A DNA stretch of 64,000 nt from Reticulitermes speratus (Eukaryota > Arthropoda > Insecta > Blattodea > Rhinotermitidae): the NCBI GenBank assembly GCA_021186555.1, contig JAJKFL010000003.1, positions 35,638,908-35,702,907 on the forward strand, in the 5' to 3' direction. The notes under the pieces are model-generated. The model worked only from the letters and a program-made list of their open reading frames with translations. It searched no databases and had not been told where the DNA came from. A program made the translations under genes and the position numbers. Of this stretch, positions 1-10,724 are shown in pieces (the first letter of the stretch is position 1; each line of letters starts with the position of its first letter).

Positions 1-756
1 CAAACCATAGTCCTGCAAAAACAGTACTATACGAGGCAAAGAAAACAGCATGCTAACATAATTATTGATAAATGGAAATGCAACTGTAGTTTTTAGGTAA
101 AATATAAGAAATTGCTAAGAAACATAAAATAATTCAGTAGTTGTTTCTTATGTGTTCTATGGAGAGCAGAGTGCTCTGTAGGATACTGCCTTTAGCAAAA
201 TTCTCGCCCACGATTTGGGCAAGCCAAAGAAGTAGCACACGGCATGAGGAGTTATATAAGGTCAAAAACAGACTCAGGGTCAAAGTTATGTTACACCTGA
301 CATTGTCAGCCAGGCTATCTTAGTGTCGAGACTACGTTGGAGTTTACGAGCACATTTTACGTATCACAGTTGTTTATATACAGGGACTGTACATAGCAGA
401 GAGCGCAATTAACCAGTGGCACCAGCTGTAACAGTAATGTGGACCCAAGTTTAGCAACGGGCCGGGCCGTGAAGGAACCTGCATGGACAAAATTGTGCAC
501 GAGTTCTTTTCCCCTTTGCTGTTTCGACTGACATGCTCATCCTTCATTCGTTCTCACCATCAATATCAGACAGAACTCAGAGACAAAAGTGACAGAGCTT
601 TTCCCTGGTCTCAGCACATATAAAATACATATAAAATCGATTGATTATTTACAACAGGACCGTTCATTTTCCTGATAAGCTTCAAAACAAAATTACTTTA
701 ACTTCAAAATAAAGGAATAAAGAGCCGTCAACACAACTATATTGTGTGTGGTATTT

Positions 757-804
757 ATTTCTGCAAAATGTTTCAACCACAATGCATCATCTTCAGACTA
801 AAAT
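757..804 (-). ncRNA. Hammerhead-ribozyme-like motif, copy 1
   Basis: Read on the minus strand: a CTGAAGA box (790-796), a 15-nt weak hairpin segment (775-789), then GAAA (771-774) followed by C-A-T-T-T-T. The strands outside the boxes, 797-804 and 757-764, pair at seven of eight positions (two G-U, one A-A mismatch), as stem I of a type I hammerhead would. The spacing equals that of the copy at 32.3 kb. Against activity: stem II is weak, stem III is reduced, and an extra U lies between the CTGANGA box and stem II. Ribozyme identity is inference. Confidence 0.35.
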
Positions 805-1373
805 ACTATGAACCCTTCAAAGACGAAGGGTAAATTGTTTCATTTAAAGATATAGTTCGTGCCGCGTAGTAAACAATTTTCTTCTCGGTTATAAAGATCA
901 ATTAGTTTATGTTATACAGGGTAAGAGTCACTGTTGGTTCTGAGGTAAATACGAAACATATAAATGCAGTGTGGGCATGCTGTACAGTTTTTGTTAAACA
1001 CGTTAGAGCTTATTCTATTTTGTCATTCTTGACCAAGTCTCAGACTTAGTGCTCAAATAATATTAAATTAAACAATGACAGAAAATATTGTACTTCTCAC
1101 AGCCTTTTTAAAGAAGACGGCTTTCGGCAGCATTGAAAAAACCTAGATAATGTTACTTTATCACTGAATTAATATTATTATTCAAACATTAATTTTTAAC
1201 AGAAATTGGGAGTGGACTTGGGCGTATGCTCTGAAGTGTTCAGAAATTCTATAAGACTGTACACTAATGATCTTAACATAGGACAACTTTCGTAAAAATC
1301 AAAGCCCCAAATTCATTGCGCAGTTAAAAAATGTATACATCACTGTTTAACGGTACTTTTTAAAAGACAGAGA

Positions 1374-1438
1374 CACAGACAGAGAGAGAGAGCGGGAGCG
1401 AAAGAGAGAGAGAAGATATTGAGGAAAGAAAGAAAGAC
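1374..1438. repeat. GA-rich low-complexity stretch
   Basis: A purine-rich run of imperfect GA and GAAA units. It is simple-sequence DNA with no coding signal. Confidence 0.7.
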
Positions 1439-2994
1439 AAAAAATACTGTAATGGAGAAGTATTTTTATTTTTATTACATTATGTTATATTTTTACAAAA
1501 TATTAAATTCAGACCTCCCAAAATGTGGTTTCTTACTCTCCTCAAATTTCAGGCCAATGAAATAAAAACCATAAATAAAATTATTACCAGTGGGGCAATG
1601 ATATCAGACTCTGAAGCTCTCAAGGCCCAGCTAATATTAATGTTGTTTCCCAGCCTTGTCGCCCTGAGTATTTCACATTTCATCCCGAAAGCCTAGTGAT
1701 GTTACAAGGTTGCAGTGACAAGGGCAGTGCTAATGTTTACAATTCTGAAGACTCCTGAGGGGAAGGCCGTAGTTATTAAGAATTATATTCAGGGAGCTAC
1801 GAAAGGTACTAAACTTTAATAAATTTAGTTAAGTTAAAGATTCCTTCTGAGAAACTTCGGATTAATTCTATCAATCGGAAGATCGGAAAGGCTTGTATTT
1901 AATTGGGTTATTCGAAACTAAATCAATTCAGAGAAAATTAAAACAATGTCTGTTGCTGTGCGTATAACATGATATTCACCTAGTTTTAAGAGAATTATAT
2001 TTTCATAAAATTCAAACTCACTTTTGCAAAATTAAAATAAAAACTTGAGAGTTACGTATTTGATGAATCGAATTATATCTACGATGAATTTATGATCAAA
2101 TCTTTGTGGTTTGAAGTATAATTATAAGTACTGAAATATTTAAAAGAAATAATGTCTCAAAAAAAGGCTTTGCTTATTGTCATAATGTAACTTAGATTGT
2201 TTCAACAGAATTTATCTTCCAAGGAGCTAAAACTAAGGAGAAGATGCCTTATTACTGAAATGACAGCAGTAAAATGTGTAATAACTTCTATTTAAATCGA
2301 AGAGAAATACGTTGAAATTTACTTCAGTTACACTGACTTCATTCGTTACATAAACACTTGTATTTCTCTCCCAAAGAAACTCCTTTTTCTTCCGTTTACA
2401 AGAGAATGAAGATGTCTAAAATTATCTAAGCCTTCCATTAATTATTAGCATTCATAAACCGTAAGAAATCACGATGTGGAACGTTACAGTCATTCCAGTT
2501 GATAGAAGGGTCGTAAGAGTTGTAAGAGATTTTATGCATTGTATTTTTTTTTATTTGAACACACCTCTTTGCAATTGGTACAATTGACAGCGTAATGCTT
2601 ATTTTTGTCACCCTGTGGGATTAATACATTATGCACACAACAGAAGCAGTCCTGTACCAACACGTCTATTTGTAATGCAAACTGGAATCTCATCAGATGT
2701 CGTAAGCAAAGGTCACCTTTCCATCACGAGAGGGATGGCGGTGCTGTCTGATGGAGCCAAGTCTCTGACTATACAACACAAATATCCATATGTATAAAGA
2801 GAATTGTTTATAGGCTACCAGACATTACAAGTTGTTTGGTCTGTCTTTGTTACTGCCACAACACACATTACGTAAGGTGCAACTTCAAAATGTAGTGTTG
2901 GAAGACCAGATGCAGGAAAATGGTATAAATAGAGCGAGACCTATGTAACTCTAGTACCAGAAACCGAAGTTTCAAAACTTCTGCCACAATAAAC

Positions 2995-3155
2995 TGCCAC
3001 TGCATAGACCTAATATAACCAGCCACCTTCACCCCCCCCCCCCCCCAATCCCCAAAAAGTAATTCCTTTAAATATTTCTTAATATTATCCTCCCGTCTCC
3101 TTTCCAGTCTTCTAAGTTTCTCTTTCGTTAGCCATTTACCCACGAACATTTCGTC
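2995..3155 (-). pseudogene. LINE reverse transcriptase C-terminal fragment
   Basis: The minus-strand frame contains the peptide EKLRRLERRREDNIKKYLKEL. It matches the conserved arginine-rich tail (pattern G-R-P-R-R-R-W-E-D-N-I-K) that follows the reverse transcriptase domain in a common insect LINE family. The same tail recurs at 30.6 kb and 50.2 kb. The match stops at a C15 homopolymer (3032-3046). No catalytic motif is included, so this is a 5'-truncated, decayed copy. Exact ends are uncertain. Confidence 0.55.
3032..3046. repeat. C15 homopolymer
   Basis: Fifteen consecutive C residues inside the LINE remnant. A similar C15 run lies at 23367-23381, a C11 run at 37729-37739 and a G14 run at 51106-51119. 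Confidence 0.9.
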
Positions 3156-4065
3156 ACCCCCGTCTTATCTGTAAGTTCAATCCACTGTAGTCTCCTATAT
3201 TTTACTGTCTTAATTGCATTAGGTGAACTGGATAAACAACACAGTCTGTCGGTACTTAATATCATAAATCGTCCTTGAGGTGTACTTAGCCTTTGGGCAT
3301 TGTTTATCGCCTAACTTTCCAAGGAAAAAGTAAAATGTAAAAAAGGTAGACAATGTTTCGTAAACTGAGTCTGTTTCGGTTCCCAGCCAGAAAAGTGGAA
3401 AGGCACTGACCATTTCGGCCCGTTAAACCAGAGAATGAACATGAACTTGAGTAGAAATTTGTTGCCTTTTTGGCTTAAAACACCACCGAACAAGAGAAAC
3501 AAGAGCCTAATGCGTGATTGTATGACTGTGTGGCTCTCTGAGTGACTGAATGACAGACTGACCGGTCTGGTGACAGACACTCAGATAGGTTCCTTGTTTA
3601 ACCCACATTCATTTAAAATTGCTGCTTTAACTGCATGCCTCATCAGTACACAGCCAAATGAAAAATTATTTTAAATTATTACTTGTAAGCACAGGGAAGA
3701 AAGTGGTCGTGGTCTACTTTGAAATAATAATCCAGAATTTAGTGGAGGAGCGGGAAACAATCACGAATTACAAGTATGTAACTCAATGTAGCCTATTTCA
3801 GGATTGAGATTTCAAGCCAGAATTTCTCCTATAGATAAGAAGGTCAATTACTACTGGAAGGACGTTCATTGTCGTATCTATTCGTATGCTGTTAAAAAGT
3901 GTGTGACTGTGCATATGCTAGCCTGCAAGAGATTGTTTATTCTCTTCTCCAATTAGGAAGCAGTGACCATTAAGAAAATAATATGCGTATTGAAAATAAA
4001 AGGAGCAGTACGTTGACGGGTGTAAGGAGTGCACTTAGCTGAAATCAGTCCAGGTAGATATCTTT
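3156..4065. other. Intergenic; possible decayed repeat near 3.7 kb
   Basis: No gene was recognised. Around 3705-3770 the phrase 'gtggtcgtgg' plus the following A/T-rich text resembles segments near 42340-42400 and 46010-46075. A dispersed repeat family, poorly preserved here, is likely. Confidence 0.4.
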
Positions 4066-4069
4066 GCGT

Positions 4070-4340
4070 TCTTTTGGTGAAGGGCCCCGCAGCAGATGCT
4101 ACGGACGCACCGCAGCCTTGATGCTTATTGTGGAACCCTGTAATGAAGATGATTATTTTTTTCTTCGTGCAATGGAGCAATGGTGGAATGAAACTGACAG
4201 GGGAAAACCGAAGTACTCGGGCAAAAACCTGTCCCAGTGCCACTTTGTCCACCACAAATCCCACGTGGACTGACCCGGGATCGAACCCGTGCCTCCACGA
4301 TGAGAGGCCGGCGACTAACCGCCTGAGCCGTGGTACGGCC
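4070..4340 (-). mobile_element. tRNA-derived SINE, family 1
   Basis: On the minus strand the element starts with a tRNA-like head. The A-box region reads ggctcaggcggttagtcgcc and the B box is the ggttcgatccc type. The body continues toward lower coordinates and ends near gaagggcccc. The same order is found at 26.7 kb and 48.1 kb, with partial copies at 15.8, 40.0 and 49.9 kb. Such elements are transcribed by RNA polymerase III and moved by LINE reverse transcriptase (established for SINEs). No clear TSD was found for this copy. Short open frames through it are not genes. Confidence 0.8.
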
Positions 4341-5043
4341 TTAACTTTGTATTTACTCCAGTCATTAATCCATTAGACATTTAAGTAGAACACATAGACC
4401 TATATTAATCTAAATTCGAAGTAAGGGTAATTTCTCCTTATGCGGTTTATGAAGTCAATGCAATAAAATATAATTATGATTACTGGACAAAATTTAATTC
4501 TTCATTTTATAATTCTGTGGCAGAAGAAAAATATTTATGAAGAAATTATTCTCTTTCCGATAAATGTATTTCATCTACCACGATATGTAAGACAAGGTGA
4601 AAACCTGTAACTTATAAAATCTTTACGAAACCACAAGTAGATAGTGATAGTGCAAAGACGAATGTGTTGTGTTTACGAGATCTAATAATTCATCAAACTA
4701 ACTGTTATACCAATGCTATCCTTCCACATGTGGAAACTTTGATTGATATCGCAGCTTCGCCACAAGTTTGGAAACACATTTTTGTTAAAAGATGACGCAC
4801 ATTTTGTTCTATATGTGACAGCCTTATGTAACGTAGCTTGTCTGGGATAGAACTTGAAAGAGGAGCCGTATAAGGTGCCCCTATCTACCCGCTTCCCCAT
4901 TAGATACAGGGACTTCACTCCACAGAATTTTATCTTTTGGAGATAATTCAAAGGACCCGAGTAAAATGAGCAAGTTTAAAAATCTCGAACTGAAAAATAA
5001 AATTCGAGTTGCATGTGACGTCGAAATATTGCAAAGTACGAAT
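4341..5043. other. Intergenic, nothing recognised
   Basis: AT-rich sequence between the SINE and the 37-bp array. No conserved peptide, RNA or repeat was seen. Confidence 0.5.
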
Positions 5044-5413
5044 ATCAGACTGATTGGACAATGCAGGTGAGGTTTTCGATATCAGAATGATTAGACAGTG
5101 CAGGTGAGGTCTTCGATAAGAGACTGATTAGACAGTGCATTTGTGGTCTTCGATATCAGACTCTTTAGACAGTGTAAGTGAGGTCTTGAATATCAGACTT
5201 ATTAGAGAGTGTAAGTGAGGTCTTCGATATCAGAATGATCAGACAGTGCAGGTGAGGTCTTCAATATCAGACGGATTAGACAGTGCAAGTGAGGTCTTCG
5301 ATATCAGAATGATTAGACAGTGCAGGTGAGGTCTTTAATATCAGACGGATTAGACAGTGCAAGTGAGGTCTTTAATATCAGACTGATTAGACAGTGCAGG
5401 TGAGGTCTTCGAT
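5044..5413. repeat. Tandem array, ten copies of a 37-bp unit
   Basis: Ten head-to-tail copies, each exactly 37 bp, begin with atcaga and end with a gaggtcttcgat-type motif. Copies differ by a few substitutions and no indels. Copies 6-7 and 8-9 share the alternation atcagaatga / atcagacgga and gcaggtgag / gcaagtgag, so the last expansion probably duplicated a 74-bp dimer. Because 37 is not a multiple of three, no conserved peptide results. It has satellite or minisatellite character. Confidence 0.95.
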
Positions 5414-6142
5414 CTCGATGTCGCGCAGTTTTGGTTGGGAATTTGTTACCGACGTTTCCGCAAGGTGGAAAGGAAATAAAGTCTCCATATTTAGTTTCCT
5501 CCCATAACCTTGTCGCTGTATTTTGAATGAATGTGAAACTTTCTTTCTCTATAATAAAATTATTCCTGGAAATATCACACAAAAATAAATATTCTTTTTC
5601 CACGTTTCATCACAGTTGACACAAAGGAAAGTACAGATATTTTGTGTACGAGCTGACAACTACATAAGAAATTTCACTTTACTTCTGAAACAAAATAAAT
5701 CTAAACTTGGGCAGTATAGACTGACTTGAATATTCTAGTTTTCCAAAACTTTCAATTCATATGCGATCCTAATTTCATCACAGTTCTTAGGAATACGTAA
5801 TTATACTGCCGTGATTCGAACACGCGGACTGACGCACTGTCTGTCCCTTAACATCGATTTGTACTGCGTTCCTTGCGATCAGTAGGAAACACCATGCAGC
5901 CCTATTCAGTGCTCAGAGAGGTCTCAACAGGGGGTGCGCCTCCCTCTATTATGTCATGATACATAACAGGTGGGTGCAAGGCATTGAATCGTAATGACGT
6001 CATTTCCTGTCTAATATCACAGGGATAAAACCCACCTACCCTTTGTATTTGAGTGTTTCCCCAAGTCCAATTATACTAGAGTGTACATTTCTAGGCGTCC
6101 GTATTAATGTTTCCTCTGTTACTCCATCTACTTTCCTAACAT
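5414..6142. other. Intergenic, nothing recognised
   Basis: No gene. A TGACGTCA palindrome occurs near 5994-6001, and a short inverted pair (aggtgggt near 5970, acccacct near 6030) flanks it. Either may be chance. Confidence 0.4.
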
Positions 6143-6400
6143 ATACAGAGCACTCGGTACAGTGACTAGCTCGGGCTGGGCAACAAAGAAATCCAGGTTC
6201 AGTTCCCGGCAGGACAGAGATTTTTCACTTATTTACAACGTTCACCCCCGTTATGAGTACCAGCGAGCCTCACATTCAATGGTTAAGGATGGACGTTTCT
6301 CAAGGAGTAAAGTGGCCGGTGTGTGAAGCTCATAACACCATCTAGTGCCAAGGTTATGAATGAGCGGAGGTATAGGCCCACTCCCCGTTTATGTCTTTGT
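6143..6400 (+). mobile_element. tRNA-derived SINE, family 2
   Basis: A plus-strand head with A-box-like cactcggtacagtgactag and B-box-like ggttcagttccc is followed by the family-2 body, including the agtaaagtggccggtg segment and the caccatctagtgccaaggtt segment. The same body occurs in 24.4, 25.1, 33.1, 35.6 and 51.5 kb copies in either orientation. The copy is diverged, with no poly-A tail or TSD seen. Confidence 0.7.
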
Positions 6401-7386
6401 GGCGTGCAAAAGAAAAAGATTTACGTTTACTTTGCCTTTATATTGCTTCTCTTTATTTCCCCTCTTAAATATTATCCCAGGTCCTTCCAAAATATTTCTC
6501 CCCCCTCTTTTTTCATTTTGGCCCCGTCTTTATTTTTCTCTTCTTGTTTCTTTTTTTTCTGGTTTCTCATAAGTGGTTTATGGTTTGAACTACGGTCCAC
6601 TTGTCTTTAAATAGTATCTGCATCTGCATTACCTTTAAGACATATACGTTATTCATAAACGTTTAAGGAAGTCTTCTGTACAGAACAAAGAAAATTTATC
6701 AGCAAGTTCTGTCAGAATGCTTGTAGCACCGTGTCCGAAAGCAGTGCAATAAAGTACGAGATTCAGTTCGAGTGTGTTACGTATTTTAAACATGCATCAC
6801 GTAAAAATCACGACATTATAACCTAAGGTCCAATAACATTAAACTTATTGCCCCATGGAAATACACGGATTTTCATTCTGGATATTTAAACTAATTCCGA
6901 GGACTTAATATTTTTTTCTATTTCATTTAACGACTCCGCTGACATTAAATCTAAAAGTATATAGCGTTGAAATATTAGAAGGCCGCAAATAATGAGTTGG
7001 AAAGGATATGCGCAGAAACAGGTGTTCTTTACTTGAAGGTAATATCTCAAATCTTGCGTGTAGAAACTCAGCAAGCCACAAAACTTCTCATCCAGGCTTG
7101 TCACTGCTGTCGTACCCAATATTCGAAGCAGCACATACCGAATACAAGATACGAAGCATTCAAAACGTAAATAAGATGGAAGAATATTTCTGGATCTCAC
7201 AGATGCACTGGTGTAGAACAATTCGAAATCCTTTGTGCAAGGAATTCCTTAATCCTAAGAAATCCGAACGAAGAATATGGCGATAAGTAAATTATTTGAA
7301 ATGTAATAGTTTGATCGTGCACTTCTTGGTCTGACTGACGTGAAGAACATTTTAGTACAAACCAAAATTTTTACTACATATTTACT
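6401..7386. other. Intergenic, nothing recognised
   Basis: Overlapping short open frames on both strands of 6.9-7.3 kb show no recognisable domain. They are best read as chance openings. Confidence 0.5.
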
Positions 7387-7423
7387 GTAGCAGTATCAGT
7401 ATCAGTAGTAGTAGTAATAATAA

Positions 7424-7459
<36 letters not shown>

Positions 7460-7470
7460 CAGCAGCAGGG
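7387..7470. repeat. (TAG)n/(CAG)n microsatellite
   Basis: A run of trinucleotides: cagtat units, then about eighteen TAG/TAA units, then CAG units. Ordinary simple repeat. Confidence 0.95.
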
Positions 7471-10237
7471 ATAGAAGTAGTGACAGCAGCAGTAAAGTAA
7501 CAAGCATTCGAATTTTATAAGTTGACAGAGGGACATCACAAAAGTCACTTAAGTAGGTTGAGAGGTAACTTTAGATCACGTTTGGCTTTTTCATAAGTTT
7601 TTAAACAAGAGCTTCTAAATCTTTCATCCAAATAACGAGTATAGTAAAGTCAGAGAAAAAGACAAATGGTGTCGCTACGTAAGAGTGATCGGTGCGCCCA
7701 AGCGAATATGACGCTCCCTGCAGTCGAGGTTTGATAAACGAGAATCGCGATTGGGCATTACAACACACCATGCATTCACAAAATAACGCTTAACTTTGGT
7801 GAATCACCGACATTTATTAAAGTATAAAAATACACATAATAAATGTAACTTTTTGCTTTAATTCCTTTTCCACATTCATAGCCGACAATCGCGTGTAGAG
7901 ATTAAAAATATTCTGAAATAGGCCATACTGGACTCTTAAATTTATTCGTCATACCTAAAGCGTAAGGACTGCTTTGTCCCCACATTTAACTAACCACTAT
8001 GCCCTGAAGATATGTGGAGGAGTTATGTATAGACCACGCATTCTTAATCTTAGCACAAAATAGAGGTATATGAGAGAAAATTGTTTTTTTATCCCTTTCA
8101 AAATTATGTTTGTTTGTCATATTTCTTTTTCTTATAAATAAAAGTTTTAATAGACTAAATAAGTCTTCAATAATAACAACCCAAATTTGACCAAATGAAA
8201 CCAGTGGACACTTGATAAATATTCTTCCTAAGATGTTTAGATTGGTTCATGGTTTTCTAAATGGTTGCGTTCCAGCAGAATTTCCCACCAATATCTGCAA
8301 TTCGTCTCCTCGCAACTGGCTTGTAACGGACTCTAATATTGTAATATTTTCTATTCAAAATTAACTATTGCCTATAGGCCTAGACGCTTCGCCATTAAGA
8401 ACTAATAAAATTGTCAAAATACTCCGCTTTGTAGGCTGCATAAGGACGTTGTTCTAAACCAAAAATTAAATATTAATGTATGCCTATTAGGACACTGTAC
8501 AAGGAATACCAAAATATACTTGAGCCTTAAAAGTGAGAAAAGAACAATATGTAGTTGGCTGCTATTCAGATTGATAAAACGAACCCATCCCATTCTTTCA
8601 TTCATAAGGGGTCAGTTAAAAAAAATATATTATGTCCTACAGTACATACTGAGTACTGAGTACAAAGGAACATAACCTTACATTTTCGGCACAAGTATAA
8701 AAGTGATACGAAAGAAAGGGAAAGATGGCTGCAAAAATAATTCCAATAACGAAAAATTACATCAATTTGAAAATCTGTGTTTTTTCTCCTCGAATTTTCT
8801 TAGTTATATATTCTCATCTTTTCTATTATCGTCTTTAATGTTCAAATGCAGGTATTTGTTAATTTTTAACTCCCTGTAATTTAATTTGTTATGTTGCTCC
8901 CACAACGCACACACTTTCTAATTCAGCACCCTAAAAATAAGAGTTACTTGTTTGAAGTAAATGTGATGTATAATTTATCCCTCTCCAATCATGTGTAGTG
9001 TGACTATTTTCATATTTCAGTCTTTCGGTGTTTCGAGTGGCTAGCAATATCAGATATGAAAACTCCACTGGTGAGGGCGTGTTATTTTTTCAACCTTCAT
9101 TCGAATATTATTTCCTGGAAAAATTGTCATAAAGATTACCTCGAAGATGTTGCTTATTTCAGTTTTTCTAAACTATTCACTCCTCATTTTCCTCCTTTTC
9201 TCCACTTCTACTACTTCTAGCACTGGGTTGTGTCAAGTTGACCGGTGGCATTTCCAAAAAAAAGTTCAAATTATCTTTCCTTCGTACAAATAATAATCCT
9301 GAATCCTCCTGTATTAAGACCTACATTACTGCCTACAAATTCTTGGTTTTGTTCTTTGGCATTCCTTTACAATTTTTGCGGCAGTAATTTAATGTCTCAA
9401 TAAAACTGTGTTCAATCCACTTTTTAGTTCACTGGTCGGATCAAGCAGGCTCAAGCGGTGGCTTCTGACTTGTATTTGAAACCAATCCCTTTTAGAAATT
9501 TATCCGGGCCATCAAACGACTTATTTCTCAGTTTTCGTCAGAATCCCTAACGAAACACCTGAATAGTTTATTAAAATAAGCCACGCTTGCTTTCCTTTCA
9601 TATTATATTCAATTAATTATTGACTGGCATCCAAACATTCGATTACATGTCTGAGTTACTGAGAGCGTCGTTAAGTAATAGGCATAAGAACAAACACTTA
9701 TTACACCGAATAGTAATTATATTCTCCTAACTCTCTTAATATATATTTATACGAAATTTATATTGTCGTCCACAAGGTGCAGACAGAGAGGTCAAAAACC
9801 TCAAGAAAAAGAATTATTATGTTCTCTGCGGACGTTTTTCGAATTACTTCCTAACTCATGCCTACACTTGAAATTTATAAAAGCTTTCATCAACACTATT
9901 TTTTAAAATTCTACAAGTTTACGACTTTTAGATTAAAAATATAACACGAAAAACTTGTAATATTTTTTCAGTGATATTTACTAAGTAAACTGGTTTTGAT
10001 TCAGTCTGATATGCGATCGTAAAAATAACAAAATTTTTTTTTACCCAATATGAAATAATGTTGTTGTTTGAAATAGAATGCACTTTTATTGAATAATAGG
10101 CTTTCATGTCCTGTAACTAAAGTCGACAAAGATTTACGAACAAGCAGACAAAGATACAGTACTATAATATCAGACTCTTTTGCGCATAACCCAAGACTGT
10201 GACGTCATACAGAATTCTCCAGATTTTTAATCATCTT
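7471..10237. other. Intergenic, nothing recognised
   Basis: About 2.8 kb of AT-rich sequence without a supportable gene, RNA or repeat. Open frames are under 65 codons. Confidence 0.5.
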
Positions 10238-10248
10238 ATGAGAATAAT
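10238..10248 (+). repeat. Target-site duplication, left copy
   Basis: 11-bp repeat atgagaataat, identical to 10336-10346. The two copies bracket the 87-bp LINE insertion exactly. Confidence 0.93.
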
Positions 10249-10335
10249 TTGAAAGAGGAAGCACTAGATCGCACCTTGTGGAGAACTCGCTTTGGAAGAG
10301 GCTACGGACCTGTCGTAAGACAGACTACAGAATGA
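10249..10335 (+). mobile_element. 87-bp 5'-truncated RTE-like LINE insertion with 11-bp TSD
   Basis: This segment is nearly identical to the last ~87 bp of the RTE-like LINE at 56.2-58.2 kb (minus strand there). It encodes the same C-terminal residues, LERG-type context to GYGPVVRQTTE, and ends with the same GAATGA tail. It is flanked by perfect 11-bp direct repeats, atgagaataat, at 10238-10248 and 10336-10346. This is direct evidence of target-primed reverse transcription that aborted after fewer than 90 nt. The near identity indicates a recent event. Confidence 0.95.
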
Positions 10336-10346
10336 ATGAGAATAAT
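10336..10346 (+). repeat. Target-site duplication, right copy
   Basis: Second copy of atgagaataat. Its first bases overlap the LINE's own GAATGA-type tail in sequence, so the boundary could shift by one or two bases. Confidence 0.93.
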
Positions 10347-10696
10347 GTAAAGGTTAGAACTCGTTCACTTTGCCAGACCCAGCAGACAAACTCGGTAAAA
10401 AAAATGTTTTCAAGATACCATGCAAATGAACGCTATTAATTTACTTTCTTCCATAAATACCTTTCTACTAATACTTCTATTACCTTACGTAATCTCAGCA
10501 GCGCTCTCTGCAAAGAGCCTTTGTCGACATACTACTGATTTTATCACCATCAAAGTGTGGACTTGTAAAACTCAATCTTATTTTAAATAAATTCTTCTCT
10601 GTTTCGTTCTCAAATATCTTGCTGACTTCATCGGCGTGCATATTAAATATTACAACATAACATACCTACAAACAGTTTGACGTTAACAGTTTAAAG

Positions 10697-10724
10697 CCTG
10701 GCGGTTACTTTACGTACCGCCAGG
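10697..10724. other. GC-rich 9-bp hairpin
   Basis: cctggcggt and accgccagg form a perfect 9-bp stem around a 10-nt loop in otherwise AT-rich DNA. No U-run or gene follows, so it is not called a terminator. Function unknown. Confidence 0.6.

Larger units (their letters stand above)
1..2985. other. Intergenic, no gene recognised
   Basis: AT-rich sequence with only short unrelated open frames (about 60 codons or fewer). None shows a domain, a splice-flanked exon or a recognisable peptide. It contains the hairpin motif at 757-804 and a GA-rich stretch near 1.4 kb, described separately. Nothing else stands out. Confidence 0.6.

Noticed and set aside
10697..10724. Rho-independent terminator
   Set aside because: No upstream gene or U-tract, and not expected in this kind of genome.
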